DNA of 64,000 nucleotides from positions 30,566,001 to 30,630,000 of the forward strand of contig OZ231128.1 in the NCBI GenBank assembly GCA_965153355.1, in the 5' to 3' direction. How positions within the stretch are numbered: position 1 is the first letter of the stretch; each line of letters begins with the position of its first letter. This document shows positions 16,945 to 28,422 of this stretch, piece after piece. The notes under the pieces were generated by a model. The model saw only the letters and a program-made list of their open reading frames with translations, ran no database searches and was not told where the DNA came from. Made by a program: the position numbers and the translations under genes. The DNA is from Flaccisagitta enflata (taxonomy: Eukaryota > Chaetognatha > Sagittoidea > Aphragmophora).

Positions 16945-17065
16945 TTTCTCTCTTTCTCTCTTTCTCTCTCTCTCTCTCTTTCTCTCTTTCTCTTTCTTTT
17001 TCATCTCTTTTTTTCTTAATCAACCAGGAAATATCTGTTTTAAAGAAGAATAACCAAAATGGAGG

Positions 17066-17632
17066 CTTCAAATATGACTTTAATGCCTTCCTGTAGCAAA
17101 AAAAAAATCTCTTATTGATAATGTTACCTATAAGTTATTTTGGTCAAAGAAGTTATTTACCCTCAACCAACTTTTTTATGCAATCTGGTTTTGGGTTTGG
17201 CTTGAAATATATATTGTGTGATGTTTTATCTTTTGAAACTCCCCTTTTGTCCCTCTACCTGTCTCTTTCCCTCTTTTTCTCATTTGTTTCTGTTTGTCTC
17301 TTACTCTTGAATTCTCCTCAGTTTTTTTTTGAAAGCAAAAGAAAAGTGAAAAAAATAATGAATAGATGTTCAACATGGAAAAAGTCAATAGACATTTTTT
17401 CACAAAAGCTATGAAAAAATTCGGGCAATAACATAACACAGATCTTGCTTGTATAAATCAACCAGTCTAGATCCAAAAAGTACAAGTAAACAGAATAAGA
17501 ATAAACAACTTAATCAATTATTTACCATCATCAATTTTTACAAAGGTTTTGACAGATGGTTCCAATTGTCTCACACTCTCAAATTCCCCCACATGTTCTT
17601 AATCACTAAAACTGACAATATCATTTCTTTTA
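17066..17632. repeat. ~570-bp direct repeat, copy b
   Basis: Second copy of 14430-15012, with scattered substitutions. Confidence 0.8.
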
Positions 17633-17656
17633 AAGATTATCTATTCTATATTCTTT

Positions 17657-17739
<83 letters not shown>

Positions 17740-18308
17740 CATCTCTCCCGCTCTCTCCATTGCTTTTCTCTCTTTCTTTCTATACCCCATTATTCTCTTT
17801 TTATCACCCCTTCACACTGTACAAATATAAACTTTATGGAAAATGACCTACCTCCTACAGCTTCAGTTTCAACTAAGGTGTTATTTTCAAAATCAAATCA
17901 CCACTATTTTTCTCAGGCTTCTTCTGTTACCTGACTTTTTGTTCTTTTCCACTTGTGCTGGTCACCCCAATACTCTGGATGGATACTTTTTTTAGCAAAC
18001 AACCTACCTCCTTCAGTTTCTTCTTTCATACTTTTACCATTACTCTGCATTCTCAAAATCAAATCACCACTCTTTTTCTCGGGCTTCTTCTGTTACCTGA
18101 CTTTTAGTTCTTTTCCACTTGTGCTGGCCACCCCATTACTCTGGATGGATACTTTTTTTACCAAACAACTTACCTCCAACAGTATCTTCTTTCATACTTT
18201 TCAACTATCAAATCATCAATCTTTTCATTGGGCTTCTTCTCTTTCCTGACCTTTGGTTCTTTTACACCTGTACTCTTTGTCTTCTTTCTTTCTGTCTGAC
18301 TCTCTCTG

Positions 18309-18389
<81 letters not shown>

Positions 18390-18390
18390 T

Positions 18391-18421
<31 letters not shown>

Positions 18422-18481
18422 GTTCTCTATTCTTTCCCTTAAATTTGTTACACTCTTAGGTTCTATCATTCCACTTTTAGT

Positions 18482-18592
18482 CACAGGCACATGACTCTAC
18501 ACCATACCGTGTTGATCTGTCCCGTAATGTTTTTGAATTCCACTGCTTCTGCCCAACCATCCGCAACCGGATTGCCGTATATCCAGCTGAAA
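18482..18592 (+). mobile_element. HINE/DINE-1-like fragment, copy 10
   Basis: Short-subfamily body from CATGACTCTACACCATACCG to GGATTGCCGTATATCCAGC. It is part of a unit repeated at 18893-19000. Confidence 0.55.
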
Positions 18593-18709
18593 CTAAACCT
18601 CCATCTTTCTCTGTCTCTGTCTCTGTCTCACTCTTCTTTCTATATAATTTTTTAAAACCTGTTACACTTTAAGGTTTTAACCTCAAAATTCCAGTTTTTT
18701 AAAAGCAAA

Positions 18710-18831
<122 letters not shown>

Positions 18832-18892
18832 TGTTTTCTTTATTCTTTTCTCTAAATCTGTTACACTCTTAGGTTCTATCATTCCACTTTTT

Positions 18893-19000
18893 GTGACAGA
18901 CACGTGACTCTACACCATGCTGTGTTAGTCTGTCCCGTAATGTTTTTGAATTCCACTGCTTCTGCCCAACCATCCGCGACCGGATTGCCGTGTATATAGC
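18893..19000 (+). mobile_element. HINE/DINE-1-like fragment, copy 11
   Basis: Direct repeat of copy 10 together with its flanks (about 18430-18660 against 18840-19095), including the following CTCTGTCTCTGTCTC stretch. Confidence 0.55.
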
Positions 19001-19131
19001 CTAAACTAAATCTCCCTCTTTCTCTGTCTCTGTCTCTCTCTCACTCTTCTTTCTATATAAATTTTATAATTTTTTAAAACCTGTTACACTCTTAGGTTTT
19101 ATCCTCAAAATTCAACTTTTTTTTAAACCAA

Positions 19132-20685
<1,554 letters not shown>

Positions 20686-20800
20686 TGATTGACAGCCGAC
20701 ACCGGCACCGGCGACCGAGTAGATCATTCGACGTTTCAGCTTGGTATTCGGTGGCAGAATGATCTGTTCTGTCGCCGGTGCCGGTGCCGGCTGTCAATCA
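20686..20800. repeat. Foldback with 44-bp arms
   Basis: The left arm starts TGATTGACAGCCGACACCGG and the right arm ends CCGGCTGTCAATCA. They are complementary except for one base and one 5-base block. The loop is 20730-20756. It is far richer in GC than its surroundings. Confidence 0.85.
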
Positions 20801-20832
20801 CCAAAATACGCCCTTTTCTTTACTACTAGTGT

Positions 20833-20875
20833 GGACGACGACAACGACAACGACAACGACAATGACAACGACAAT

Positions 20876-20941
<66 letters not shown>

Positions 20942-20993
20942 ACCCACCCGCCTAGAATTATAGTCCGCGTCGGAATGGTATTCCGTCGCGGAC
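20833..20993. repeat. (GACAAC)n array followed by a GC-rich palindrome
   Basis: GACAAC/GACAAT units at 20833-20940 are followed by a 31-bp hairpin at 20963-20993: 14-bp arms beginning GTCCGCGTCGGAAT, a GGT loop and a single mismatch. It looks like the edge of a small GC-rich mobile sequence together with 20686-20800. Confidence 0.75.
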
Positions 20994-21059
20994 AAAAAGA
21001 TGACATGTGCAAATGCTTATCATTATATAAAGTATGCACATGCATACATTCACACAGGT

Positions 21060-21060
<1 letters not shown>

Positions 21061-21117
<57 letters not shown>

Positions 21118-21137
21118 ACACACACACACACACACAC
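21061..21137. repeat. (CA)n microsatellite
   Basis: Abuts the 3' end of the BPI/LBP-like exon at 21138. Read on the minus strand it is (GT)n and supplies the splice donor itself. Confidence 0.95.
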
Positions 21138-21376
21138 CTGGAATTTTCATTTTCAGTTTATCTTCAAATTTGTTGATAAAAAATTGATAGATGTAATCTA
21201 ACATGGAGCCACTGATTTTGGCGTCAAAGCTGCCGAGACTGAATCCACAAGTCATTCTTTCAACGTCACCCACAGTAAACGTCAATGTCAGGATGGAATT
21301 CCGAGTCTCAACTTCAATTTCGCCAGAATCCTCAAATTTGTCATCGTCTTCTTCAGTGAAGAAAAGCACGCTCTTC
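21138..21376 (-). CDS. BPI/LBP-like protein, exon 4
   Basis: The acceptor TCTCATCACAG (21377) lies just inside a (CT)n tract on the minus strand. The donor CCAG|GTGTGTGTG is the first unit of a (GT)n array. The exon enters in phase 2, completing the Trp codon of exon 3, and leaves in phase 1. Its 79 codons include SGEIEVETRNSILTLTFTVG, FSLGSFDAKISGSMLDYIYQ and FFINKFEDKLKMKIPG. This corresponds to the part of the BPI N-terminal barrel that runs through the first disulfide Cys (in ERMTCGF) into the long helix. The partner Cys would be in the next exon, which I did not find. Confidence 0.72.
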
Positions 21377-21422
21377 CTGTGATGAGAGAGAAAGAGAGAG
21401 GTAGAGAGAGAGGTAGAGAGAG

Positions 21423-21499
<77 letters not shown>

Positions 21500-21697
21500 C
21501 CAGTCAAATGAAAAAAAGCCGTAAATCCCATGGTGGAGCCAAAATGACCTGAGAAATGGCCCCACCCTCCCCTACCTTTTCTCCTTTCTCAATTCAGAAA
21601 CATGATCACTAAATTTTTCAGGTCTTGTCAGATTTATGGATTTTTCTCTCATGGTAGAACCTGCAATTTTTCCTATTTCATTGTGCCACTTTGTATA

Positions 21698-22298
21698 CAG
21701 TGGGGTTCGTGGAATAACAGCCTAAACTGGAGGAAGGTATTTAAGTGTCTTAATTTTATTCGACAAACTTGATATTTGAAATATAAGTTGTTTACTCGAT
21801 GCTTTTGTCCCTGAGTTTTTCAGTTGCTATGAAAACCAAAATTATTTTTTCAAACAGTTATAACCACTAAAATATCAATATTTTGATAAATATTATCAGG
21901 GAACATTGCTCAAAATTAAATTTGCTACAACTTTCCCACAGTATGTCCTGTAAGAATATTGCTCGTTTAGCCGTTGCTAGGGAGCATCATTTAGCGGTTG
22001 CTAGGTGTGATGCCCCCTAGCAACGGCCAAACGAGCAATATTCTTACAGAACATGCTGTGGGAAAGTTGTAGCAAATTTAATTTTGAGCAATGTTCCCCG
22101 ACAATATTTCTCAAAATATTGATATTTTAGTGGTTATAACTGTTTGAAAAATAATTTTGGTTTCCATTGCAACCAAAAAACTCAGGGACAAAAGCATCAA
22201 GTGAACAATTTATATTTCAAATATCAAGTTTGTTGACTGAAATTGAGACACTTAAATACCTTCCTCCAGTTTAGGCTGTTATTCCACAAACCCAACTG
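21698..22298. mobile_element. Palindromic Tc1/mariner-type MITE, copy A
   Basis: A 601-bp near-perfect inverted repeat. The ends read CAGTGGGGTTCGTGGAATAA and its complement, flanked by the TA target duplication (21696-21697 and 22299-22300). Each arm is about 290 bp and the centre carries GTTGCTAGG/CCTAGCAAC. It contains no ORF. It lies in the intron between exons 3 and 4 of the BPI/LBP-like gene. Copy B is at 26760-27355. Confidence 0.88.
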
Positions 22299-22309
22299 TA
22301 TCTGCTATC

Positions 22310-22529
22310 TATTGACAGTGTTTCATCAATCATTATTCGATTGCTCTCTGGACGGAAATTTTTCAATTTATTGATATAGGCGTCCAGTTGCTTCTCACTT
22401 GCCGTCGTTTTCCACACAGTTTTAACTTTATTTTTTGATGGTCAACGTTATCTAGATTGACGCTTATTAGAATGGAGTTGTGATCTGATTCAGCCTTATC
22501 ATTCTTCATCACAAAAGATCCTTCTTCAT
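22310..22529 (-). pseudogene. Relic duplicate of BPI/LBP-like exon 4
   Basis: The minus strand after a (CT)n tract and CTCATAG reads DEEGSFVMKNDKAESDHNSI then LISVNLDN. This parallels exon 4 (TEEDDDKFEDSGEI... then RNSILTLTF). A frame change is needed to continue with KTTASEKQLDAYINKLKNF. Spliced after exon 3 it would create an immediate TGA. It is a decayed tandem copy of exon 4 or of a neighbouring paralogue's exon, not a usable exon. Confidence 0.5.
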
Positions 22530-22537
22530 CTATGAGC

Positions 22538-22538
<1 letters not shown>

Positions 22539-22603
<65 letters not shown>
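22539..22603. repeat. (GA)n array
   Basis: Lies directly upstream (minus strand) of the relic exon. A similar array at 21385-21490 precedes the true exon 4, so array and exon seem to have been duplicated together. Confidence 0.95.
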
Positions 22604-22607
<4 letters not shown>

Positions 22608-22726
22608 GGCGTTTCTTAGACAGAAAGACTGAAATATGGAAAGAGAAATTAAACTGTCAACGTGTGGCAAACATATAGTAAATAAACATCAAGAAGATGA
22701 AAAAATTTAACGAAGACGTAACTTAC

Positions 22727-22846
22727 CAGTTTGCCTTGATCTTGAAACTTGCAGTGGCTGTAACTTTCATGCCATCTTTGAGGCTCATGTCCAGATAAGG
22801 ACCCAACAAATCAAACGTAGCAGGGTCAATGGTTACGTCCTTGACG
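22727..22846 (-). CDS. BPI/LBP-like protein, exon 3
   Basis: 120 nt from acceptor GAATCAAATCAG (22847) to donor AAACTG|GTAAGT. A good branch site, CTCACTAAC, lies about 38 nt upstream of the acceptor. The codons read VKDVTIDPATFDLLGPYLDM and MKVTATASFKIKANW. They align with the BPI/LBP stretch that ends in the conserved KISGKWK-type strand, and Trp-Lys is rebuilt exactly across the junction to exon 4. Phase is 2 in and 2 out. I chose this acceptor over the TAG at 22894 because it joins exon 2 in phase and gives the family's length. Confidence 0.72.
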
Positions 22847-22897
22847 CTGATTTGATTCAATACAGAATTGGCAACTTTGTTAGTGAGCAATGTCTAC

Positions 22898-22899
22898 AA

Positions 22900-22992
<93 letters not shown>

Positions 22993-22995
22993 CGA

Positions 22996-23032
<37 letters not shown>

Positions 23033-23048
23033 AACAACAACGACAACG

Positions 23049-23127
<79 letters not shown>

Positions 23128-23131
23128 CGAT
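22898..23131. repeat. (AAC/GAC)n trinucleotide array
   Basis: About 235 bp of AAC with interspersed GAC units, inside the BPI/LBP-like intron between exons 2 and 3. The poly-Gln, poly-Asn and poly-Thr frames across it are not genes. Confidence 0.95.
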
Positions 23132-23339
23132 TACTATCTTGCTAACACACGTATCACCAAGATGGAATATAGTTCATTTATGCAATGGATCTGTATAACA
23201 CGACTAATATTTTGTGTGGCCTGGACGTTGACTAGGGCTTTCATTCGCCTCGGCAGTCGACATGCTCTCATTAAGCGTTTGGTAGTACAATGGCTGTGAT
23301 CCTTCGTACCGTGAGAGCAATTTGCTTTCACCATTTTTC

Positions 23340-23455
23340 ACTATTTTGCTTCTATTTTCTAAACGGTTTGATCTAGAGTCGTCGTCTTCGAATTCCACCA
23401 ATATTCCTAGGTTAATATCCATAGTATTGTAGTTATGCCCCATAATACTCGGTGT
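23340..23455. repeat. Short dispersed repeat R1
   Basis: Shares an ordered series of blocks with 24360-24490, the 29590-29720 region and 50430-50484. On the minus strand these run from CCAAGCATTATGGGATATAG-like sequence and TTGATATTAACTTAGG through to AATGCCGCAAACCGCATT. Copies are diverged and carry no gene. The two copies in one BPI/LBP-like intron could be local duplicates. Confidence 0.55.
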
Positions 23456-23528
23456 AGTTGGAAAGATGCAATTATGGATGCAACTTTTCGCTATTTTCCA
23501 TTTGAAACAATTTTCTTGATTTGCTCAT

Positions 23529-24363
23529 TTTTTTAGTCGCGTGCTACGCGACTCTAAACCCCGCTATGTCGGTAGGTCGGTCGGTCGGTCAGTCGGTTGG
23601 TCGGTCCCCTTTTGGGCAGCGGCCCCGAAGGAGCCGATGACCTATGATTTCACACAGGGAGAAATTTTCTCCTCCTTCTTCTCCTCCTTCTCTTCCTCCT
23701 TCTTCTCCGCCCCCCCCCCCCCATGGCTTCGAAGCTCAAATCGCAGCCTCGAGCCCAAATCACAGTCTCAAGCTTGAATCCCAGCCTGGAGGCTCAAATC
23801 CCAGCCTGGAGGCTCAAATCCCAGCCTGGAGGCTCTAATTCCAGCCTCGAGGTTCAAATCCCAACATCGAGGCTCAAATCCCAGCCTCGAGGCTCAAATC
23901 CCAGCCTCGAGGCTTAAATCACAGCTTTGAGGCTCAAATCCCAGCCTCTAGGCTCAAATCCTAGTCTGGAGGCCTAAATCCTAGTCTCGAGGCTCCAATC
24001 CTAGTCTCGAGCCTCAAATCCCAGCCTCAAGGCTCAAATCCCACCCTCGAGGCTCAAATCCCAGCCTCAAGGCCCCGTTGCCAGCCTTCAGGCCCTAATC
24101 CCAGCCTTGAGGCTAAAAAAAAAACAGCATAGGTCATCAGCCCCTTCGGGGCCGCTGCCCCTCTAACAACCTCACACCCACATACACTCTCATAGGGGCA
24201 ACAGGTACCGCTGACCATCTAACGCTTTTGCGACTATTGACTTTTTTGGCGTTTTTGAGCTTTTTGAGGCTAGTGCTCCTGCCCAAATGCTCAAGTGACC
24301 TTCTCCAGCACTGCTCCTGCCCACCTGCACGCGACTGGGGTAGCCGTGTATCCTGCCTAGTTT
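23529..24363 (+). mobile_element. HINE/DINE-1-like element, copy 12, split by an insertion
   Basis: The left part (23529-23613) has the AGTCGCGTGCTACGCGACT hairpin and (GGTC)n. The right part (24239-24363) has TTTTTTGGCGTTTTTGAGC, GCACGCGACTGGGGTAGCC and TATCCTGCCTAG. The two halves are separated by a 625-bp foldback element. Confidence 0.75.
23614..24238. mobile_element. Foldback element FB1 nested in copy 12
   Basis: Inner inverted ends are GGGCAGCGGCCCCGAAGGAG (23614) and CCCTTCGGGGCCGCTGCCC-type (ending 24160). They bracket a 22-23 bp minisatellite (GAGGCTCAAATCCCAGCCT). A 78-bp tail follows, ending CGCTTTTGCGACTATT. The related FB2 at 40979-41567 has the same tail at its other end, so the two copies are in opposite orientation. 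Confidence 0.75.
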
Positions 24364-24550
24364 AAAATGGTTTGACTTGAAGCAATGCGGTTTGCGGCAT
24401 TTGATCGCAAATTCGATGCAGTTTCCGAGTAACACCAGTTTTCCTAAGTTAATATCAATTCTATGGCAGCTATATCCCATAATGCTTGGTGATATATCAT
24501 ATATTATGTATTAGCTAAATAGTACGTACAAATCAAAATTCAGAGAGGAC

Positions 24551-24716
24551 CTGATGCGATAATATTCCGTGTTGCCGAAGATCCTGTAGTCTCCACTCAC
24601 TTCAAAATCATTCAGTTCTAAGTTTTTCATATCTTTGATCCATTTTCTTTTGTGGTATTCAAGAACTCTCTCAATTCCACTTTCCGTGATAGCAAATAAA
24701 ACGCCACCAGGATGAC
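24551..24716 (-). CDS. BPI/LBP-like protein, exon 2
   Basis: 166 nt from acceptor CTGACAG (24717) to donor ATCAG|GTCCTC, which is GT but weak. It reads HPGGVLFAITESGIERVLEY, KWIKDMKNLELNDFEVSGDY and RIFGNTEYYRI. This is the characteristic start of mature BPI/LBP/CETP-family proteins: an NPG-like turn, the long first helix, then a D-F-x-G-x-Y strand. Phase is 1 in and 2 out, matching both neighbours. It was placed by frame, phase and family layout, not by transcript data. Confidence 0.75.
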
Positions 24717-24937
24717 CTGTCAGGACGTGATTTAATCAAGGCGATTCCTACAAAGGCTGGCGGAAATTTGATTGCATGAATATTTTCATACTTATCTTAG
24801 AATTAAATGAATAAAGAATTTTAATGTTTTTTTCCTTCATTTAATGGAGAGATAGACCAGATAACATGCAGGCATTTTTGTCAATTCTATCCTAAAACAT
24901 TGCCAAAATAGTATATAAACTATGATATAAGATTTAC

Positions 24938-24980
24938 CAGTAATGGCGGCTAGAACCGTGAGGAAAAGAGTCATAAGCAT
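24938..24980 (-). CDS. BPI/LBP-like protein, exon 1 (signal peptide)
   Basis: Start of a secreted lipid-binding protein of the BPI/LBP/PLUNC superfamily, whose members bind bacterial lipopolysaccharide or other lipids outside the cell. ATG at 24980 opens 14 codons encoding MLMTLFLTVLAAIT, a typical hydrophobic signal peptide. The exon ends at a G|GTAAAT donor in phase 1 and joins exon 2 across a 221-bp intron. The four exons give about 189 residues, roughly the first 40 percent of the two-barrel protein; the C-terminal half must lie left of 21138. Two Met codons (first and third) could start. Function is inferred from family resemblance only. Confidence 0.7.
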
Positions 24981-25252
24981 TGGTCACTTTTCACCATGCT
25001 TTCATCTTCAGTCACCAAAATTTTTTTTAATTGTTAGATAAAATCAAGAGTAATTGTCTATATTGAATGCACTGAAAATCAGAGAAAAATAAGACTGAGC
25101 CAAGTGAGCTAGATGAGCTAAAATACTCAAAATCACTCACTTTGATGACCAGCTGTGCTCACTGACATGCTTTCTTGTATTTGCATGCTTAGACATGACA
25201 AAACATTTTTTTATTCATCCCATTTAAAATTTGAAGAAAAAAAAAACAGCTA

Positions 25253-26421
25253 CAGGGTGTCCCAAGTCAGTTGCAATATAAAGAATCGATATATCTCTGC
25301 TTCTAAGGGCTCTACTTAATTTCTGAAATCAGATCTGAATAGATCTTGGTCTGCGATTTTTGCTTGTTAAAATTTCATTATGGATGGGCCTTTTGTTGAG
25401 AAACCACATATGGTTGAAGTTGATGTATGATTTAAGTTTCTAACTATTGTTAAAATGAAAATGATTCTTTTTTAAAAAGATTTTTACATACCTATTTCTA
25501 TTAGTTTGTTTACGATTTTTTTAGTGGTGATAGAACATCAAATTTTTGACACAGCGAAAAAATCAGAATTTAAAAAAAATAATTTTTGCACCTGTAGCAT
25601 CAATATTTGTAAAAAGCTTGCCAAAAGGAAAAAAATATTATTAAAATCCAATTTTGACAAGTTTTATGAAAAATGTGTTATAGGTATATAAACAAACTTT
25701 TTTGAATTCTGACTTTTTTGCTGTGTCATAAATTTGACATTCTAACTACTCAAAAGTTTTGTTCCTGCTGTAAAGATGAAGCTCATAATAATATTTCAAA
25801 ATTGGGATCAAAACTGGAGTTTATCTGGTGGATGCTCAATTGACAGACTTTACAAAAATCAATGTTACAGGTGCAAAAATGAACTTTTTCAATGTCTGAC
25901 TTTTTTACCAAGTAGCAAATTTGAAAATCATGAAGCTGCTCTGAAACCTGAACTCACAGGGATATTTTGAAACTTACTGTTTTTAGTTGCGGACACGCAA
26001 CTCTATAAGAGGCTTTGTCCATCCTTCTGTCAATCCGTCCATCTGTTGGTCCGTCTGTCCGTCCGTCTGTCCATCCGTCTGTCCGTTCGTCTGTCTGTCC
26101 GTAGGTCCATCCGTCCGTCAGCACGAGTCGAAAAGTGAGAAAACGCGCATATCCGCCCTTGCCCACCCGTCCGTAACTGATGGCCATGTATCAAGCCTTG
26201 TTCTTTATGTTTCCATTGTTACTATTTTTTACCATTTCAAGAAATCATATTTTTACTTAAAAAGTTTGTGGTTATTAAGCAAATGCTTTGACCATCATGA
26301 AATTTTACTTACAAAAATTGCAGACCAAGATTTTTTTAAAACTTTTTTCAGAATTTGATTTGAGCTCTTAGAAGCAGAGATATGTCGATTCTTTATGTTG
26401 CAACTGACTTGGGACACCCTG
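25253..26421. mobile_element. Tc1/mariner-type non-autonomous element
   Basis: 1169 bp with long terminal inverted repeats starting CAGGGTGTCCCAAGTCAGTT and a TA duplication at 25251-25252 and 26422-26423. The CAGGGTGTCCC start is a common mariner-end motif. The interior has further inverted segments (GACACAGCGAAAAAATCAGA and its complement) and a nested HINE-like copy. No transposase ORF. Confidence 0.88.
25980..26203 (+). mobile_element. HINE/DINE-1-like element, copy 13, nested
   Basis: GTTGCGGACACGCAACT hairpin, a long GTCCGTCTGTCCATCC tract of about 110 bp, and right end ATGGCCATGTATCAAGCCTT. It is inserted in the mariner-type element. Confidence 0.8.
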
Positions 26422-26759
26422 TAAATAAGCTAAGTGAGCTAGAATACTTAAAAACACCCTCACAGATGAGCAGCTATGCTCACTGACATGCTTTCTTGTA
26501 TTTGCATGCTCAGACAAGTATTAAAAAATCTATTCATTTATCTGATTTAAAATTAAAAAAAAAGACTGAGCTAAATGAGCTAATTGAGCTAGAATACTCA
26601 AAAACACCCTCACAGATGAGCAGCTATGCTCATTAACATATTGTCTGATATTTGCATGCTCAAACAAACAGCAATACACTACTTTGTTGATCATACACAA
26701 AATCATAAAACAAAAAAATCCAAATTTAATTATTGTAAAAAAATCTTTAAAAAATCATA

Positions 26760-27355
26760 CAGTGGGGTTCGTGGAATAACAGCCTAAACTGGAGGAAGGT
26801 ATTTAGGTGTTTTAATTTCATTTGACAAACTTGATATTTGAAATAAAAGTTGTTCACTCGATGCTTTTGTCCCTGAGTTTTTCGGTTGCTATGGAAACTG
26901 AAATTATTTTTTCAAACATTAATAACCACTAAAATATCAATATTTTGAGAAATATTGTCAGGGAATATTGCTCAAAATTAAATTTGCTACAACTTTCCCA
27001 CAGTATGTTCTGTAAGAATATTGCTCGTTTGGCCGTTGCTAGGGGGCATCACACTTAGCAACCGCTAAATGATGCTCCCTAGCAACGGCTAAACGAGCAA
27101 TATTCTTATAGGACATACTGTGGGAAAGTTGTAGCAAATTTAATTCTGAGCAATGTTCCCTGATAATATTTGTCAAAATATTGATATTCTAGTTGTTATT
27201 AATATCCAAAAAAATAATTTTGGTTTTCATAGCAGCCAAAAAACTCAGGGACAAAAGCATCAAGTGAACAACTTCAAATATCAAGTTTGTCAAATGATAT
27301 TAAGACACTTAAATACCTGCCTCCAATTTAGGCTGTTACTCCACGAACCCCACTG
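26760..27355. mobile_element. Palindromic Tc1/mariner-type MITE, copy B
   Basis: 596 bp, same family as 21698-22298, flanked by TA at 26758-26759 and 27356-27357. The arms differ from copy A by scattered substitutions. Confidence 0.88.
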
Positions 27356-27447
27356 TAACTCGCCAGATGATTTCTGAAACTTCCTCATAAGAAAATAAAA
27401 ATCATATTTTTTTTGAATATATCAAAAAGTCGAAGACTGACTTCAAC

Positions 27448-27675
27448 TTTTTAGTCGCGTGCTACGCGACTCTACACCCCGCTTTGTTGGTCCGTCGGTC
27501 TGTCGGTCTGTCGGTCTGTCGGTCCGTCTGTCCGTCTGTCCGTCCGTCACACTCTACTTTTTCGGCGTTAATGGGGTTTTTGGCTATACCGCTCCTGCCC
27601 AAATGCTCCACTGACTTCAAATATGGCCCCTGCCCACCCGCACGCAACTGGGGTAGCCGTGTATCCGGCCTTGTT
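27448..27675 (+). mobile_element. HINE/DINE-1-like element, copy 14
   Basis: Full-length: left AGTCGCGTGCTACGCGACT, GTCGGTCTGTCGGTCC tract, right GCACGCAACTGGGGTAGCC then TATCCGGCCTTGTT. Confidence 0.8.
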
Positions 27676-28021
27676 TCTCAATGAAATACACTTATTAATA
27701 ATCAAATCAACTTTGTTTTATCAAAGGCTCAAAATAACAAGAAGTGAAATTTGACTTGTAATCTGATTTGTGTCTTACTACCCAGAGCGTAAGTGTATTG
27801 CCAAAATAAGAATTAGTTATGTTTTCAATATAAGATCTATGAAAATTTTTCAGATTATGCCAAATATTTACTGTTACTCCCGTAGACTTCAATTACCACC
27901 TGACTATGGGTTTTCTATGCATTTTTTGACAAATGTTAGATATGAATACATGATACCTCTCCCCTTGTAGAAAGCAATTTCAGACCATTTCATTGTCAAT
28001 ATAGCGGGTTCCCTTGTGCTC

Positions 28022-28207
28022 TTTTTAGTCGCGTGCACGCGACTCTACACCCCGCTTTGTCCGTCGGTCGGTCGGTCTGTCACACTTCACTTTTTATGTA
28101 ATTTTTATTCTTAGACCTCACTGTTCCTACCCAAATGGTCCAGTGATCTCAAATATGGCCCCTGCCCACCCGCACGCGACTTCGGTAGCCGTGTATCCGG
28201 CCTTGTT
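28022..28207 (+). mobile_element. HINE/DINE-1-like element, copy 15
   Basis: Full-length with the perfect 18-bp palindrome AGTCGCGTGCACGCGACT at the left and a short GTCGGTCGGTC tract. Confidence 0.8.
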
Positions 28208-28223
28208 AACCAAGAAAATACTC

Positions 28224-28422
28224 TTTTTTAGTCGCGTGCTACGCGACTCTACACCCCGCTTTGTCGGTCCGACGGTTGGTCGGTTGGTCAGTTGGTTGGT
28301 TGGTCGGTTGGTCCCCTTTTTTACTTTTTCGGCGTTTTTGAGCTTTTTGAGCATACGGCACCTGCCCAGATGCCCTAGTGACCTTCTCCAGCACTGCTCC
28401 TGCCCACCCGCACGCAACTAGT
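28224..28422 (+). mobile_element. HINE/DINE-1-like element, copy 16 (right end lost)
   Basis: Only 16 bp after copy 15. GGTCGGTTGGTCAGTTGG tract; breaks off after CCCGCACGCAACTAG. Confidence 0.75.

Larger units (their letters stand above)
25095..26690. repeat. ~130-bp repeat, three copies, split by a transposon
   Basis: The core AGTGAGCTAGA..GAGCTAAAATACTC..AGCTGTGCTCACTGACATGC..GTATTTGCATGCT occurs at 25095-25230, 26426-26560 and 26565-26690. The mariner-type element 25253-26421 was inserted between copies 1 and 2. Confidence 0.8.

Noticed and set aside
22310-22529. Use of the duplicate sequence as a true exon between exons 3 and 4
   Set aside because: Joining it to exon 3 creates a stop at once, whereas exon 3 to exon 4 rebuilds the conserved Trp-Lys.
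22852-23299. Poly-Gln, poly-Asn and poly-Thr ORFs over (AAC)n
   Set aside because: Trinucleotide array inside an intron of the BPI/LBP-like gene; three frames are equally open.
23740-24100. Regular repeats resembling a CRISPR array (also 46330-46620 and 54770-55015)
   Set aside because: Direct head-to-tail units without unique spacers, in eukaryotic DNA and inside foldback elements or introns.
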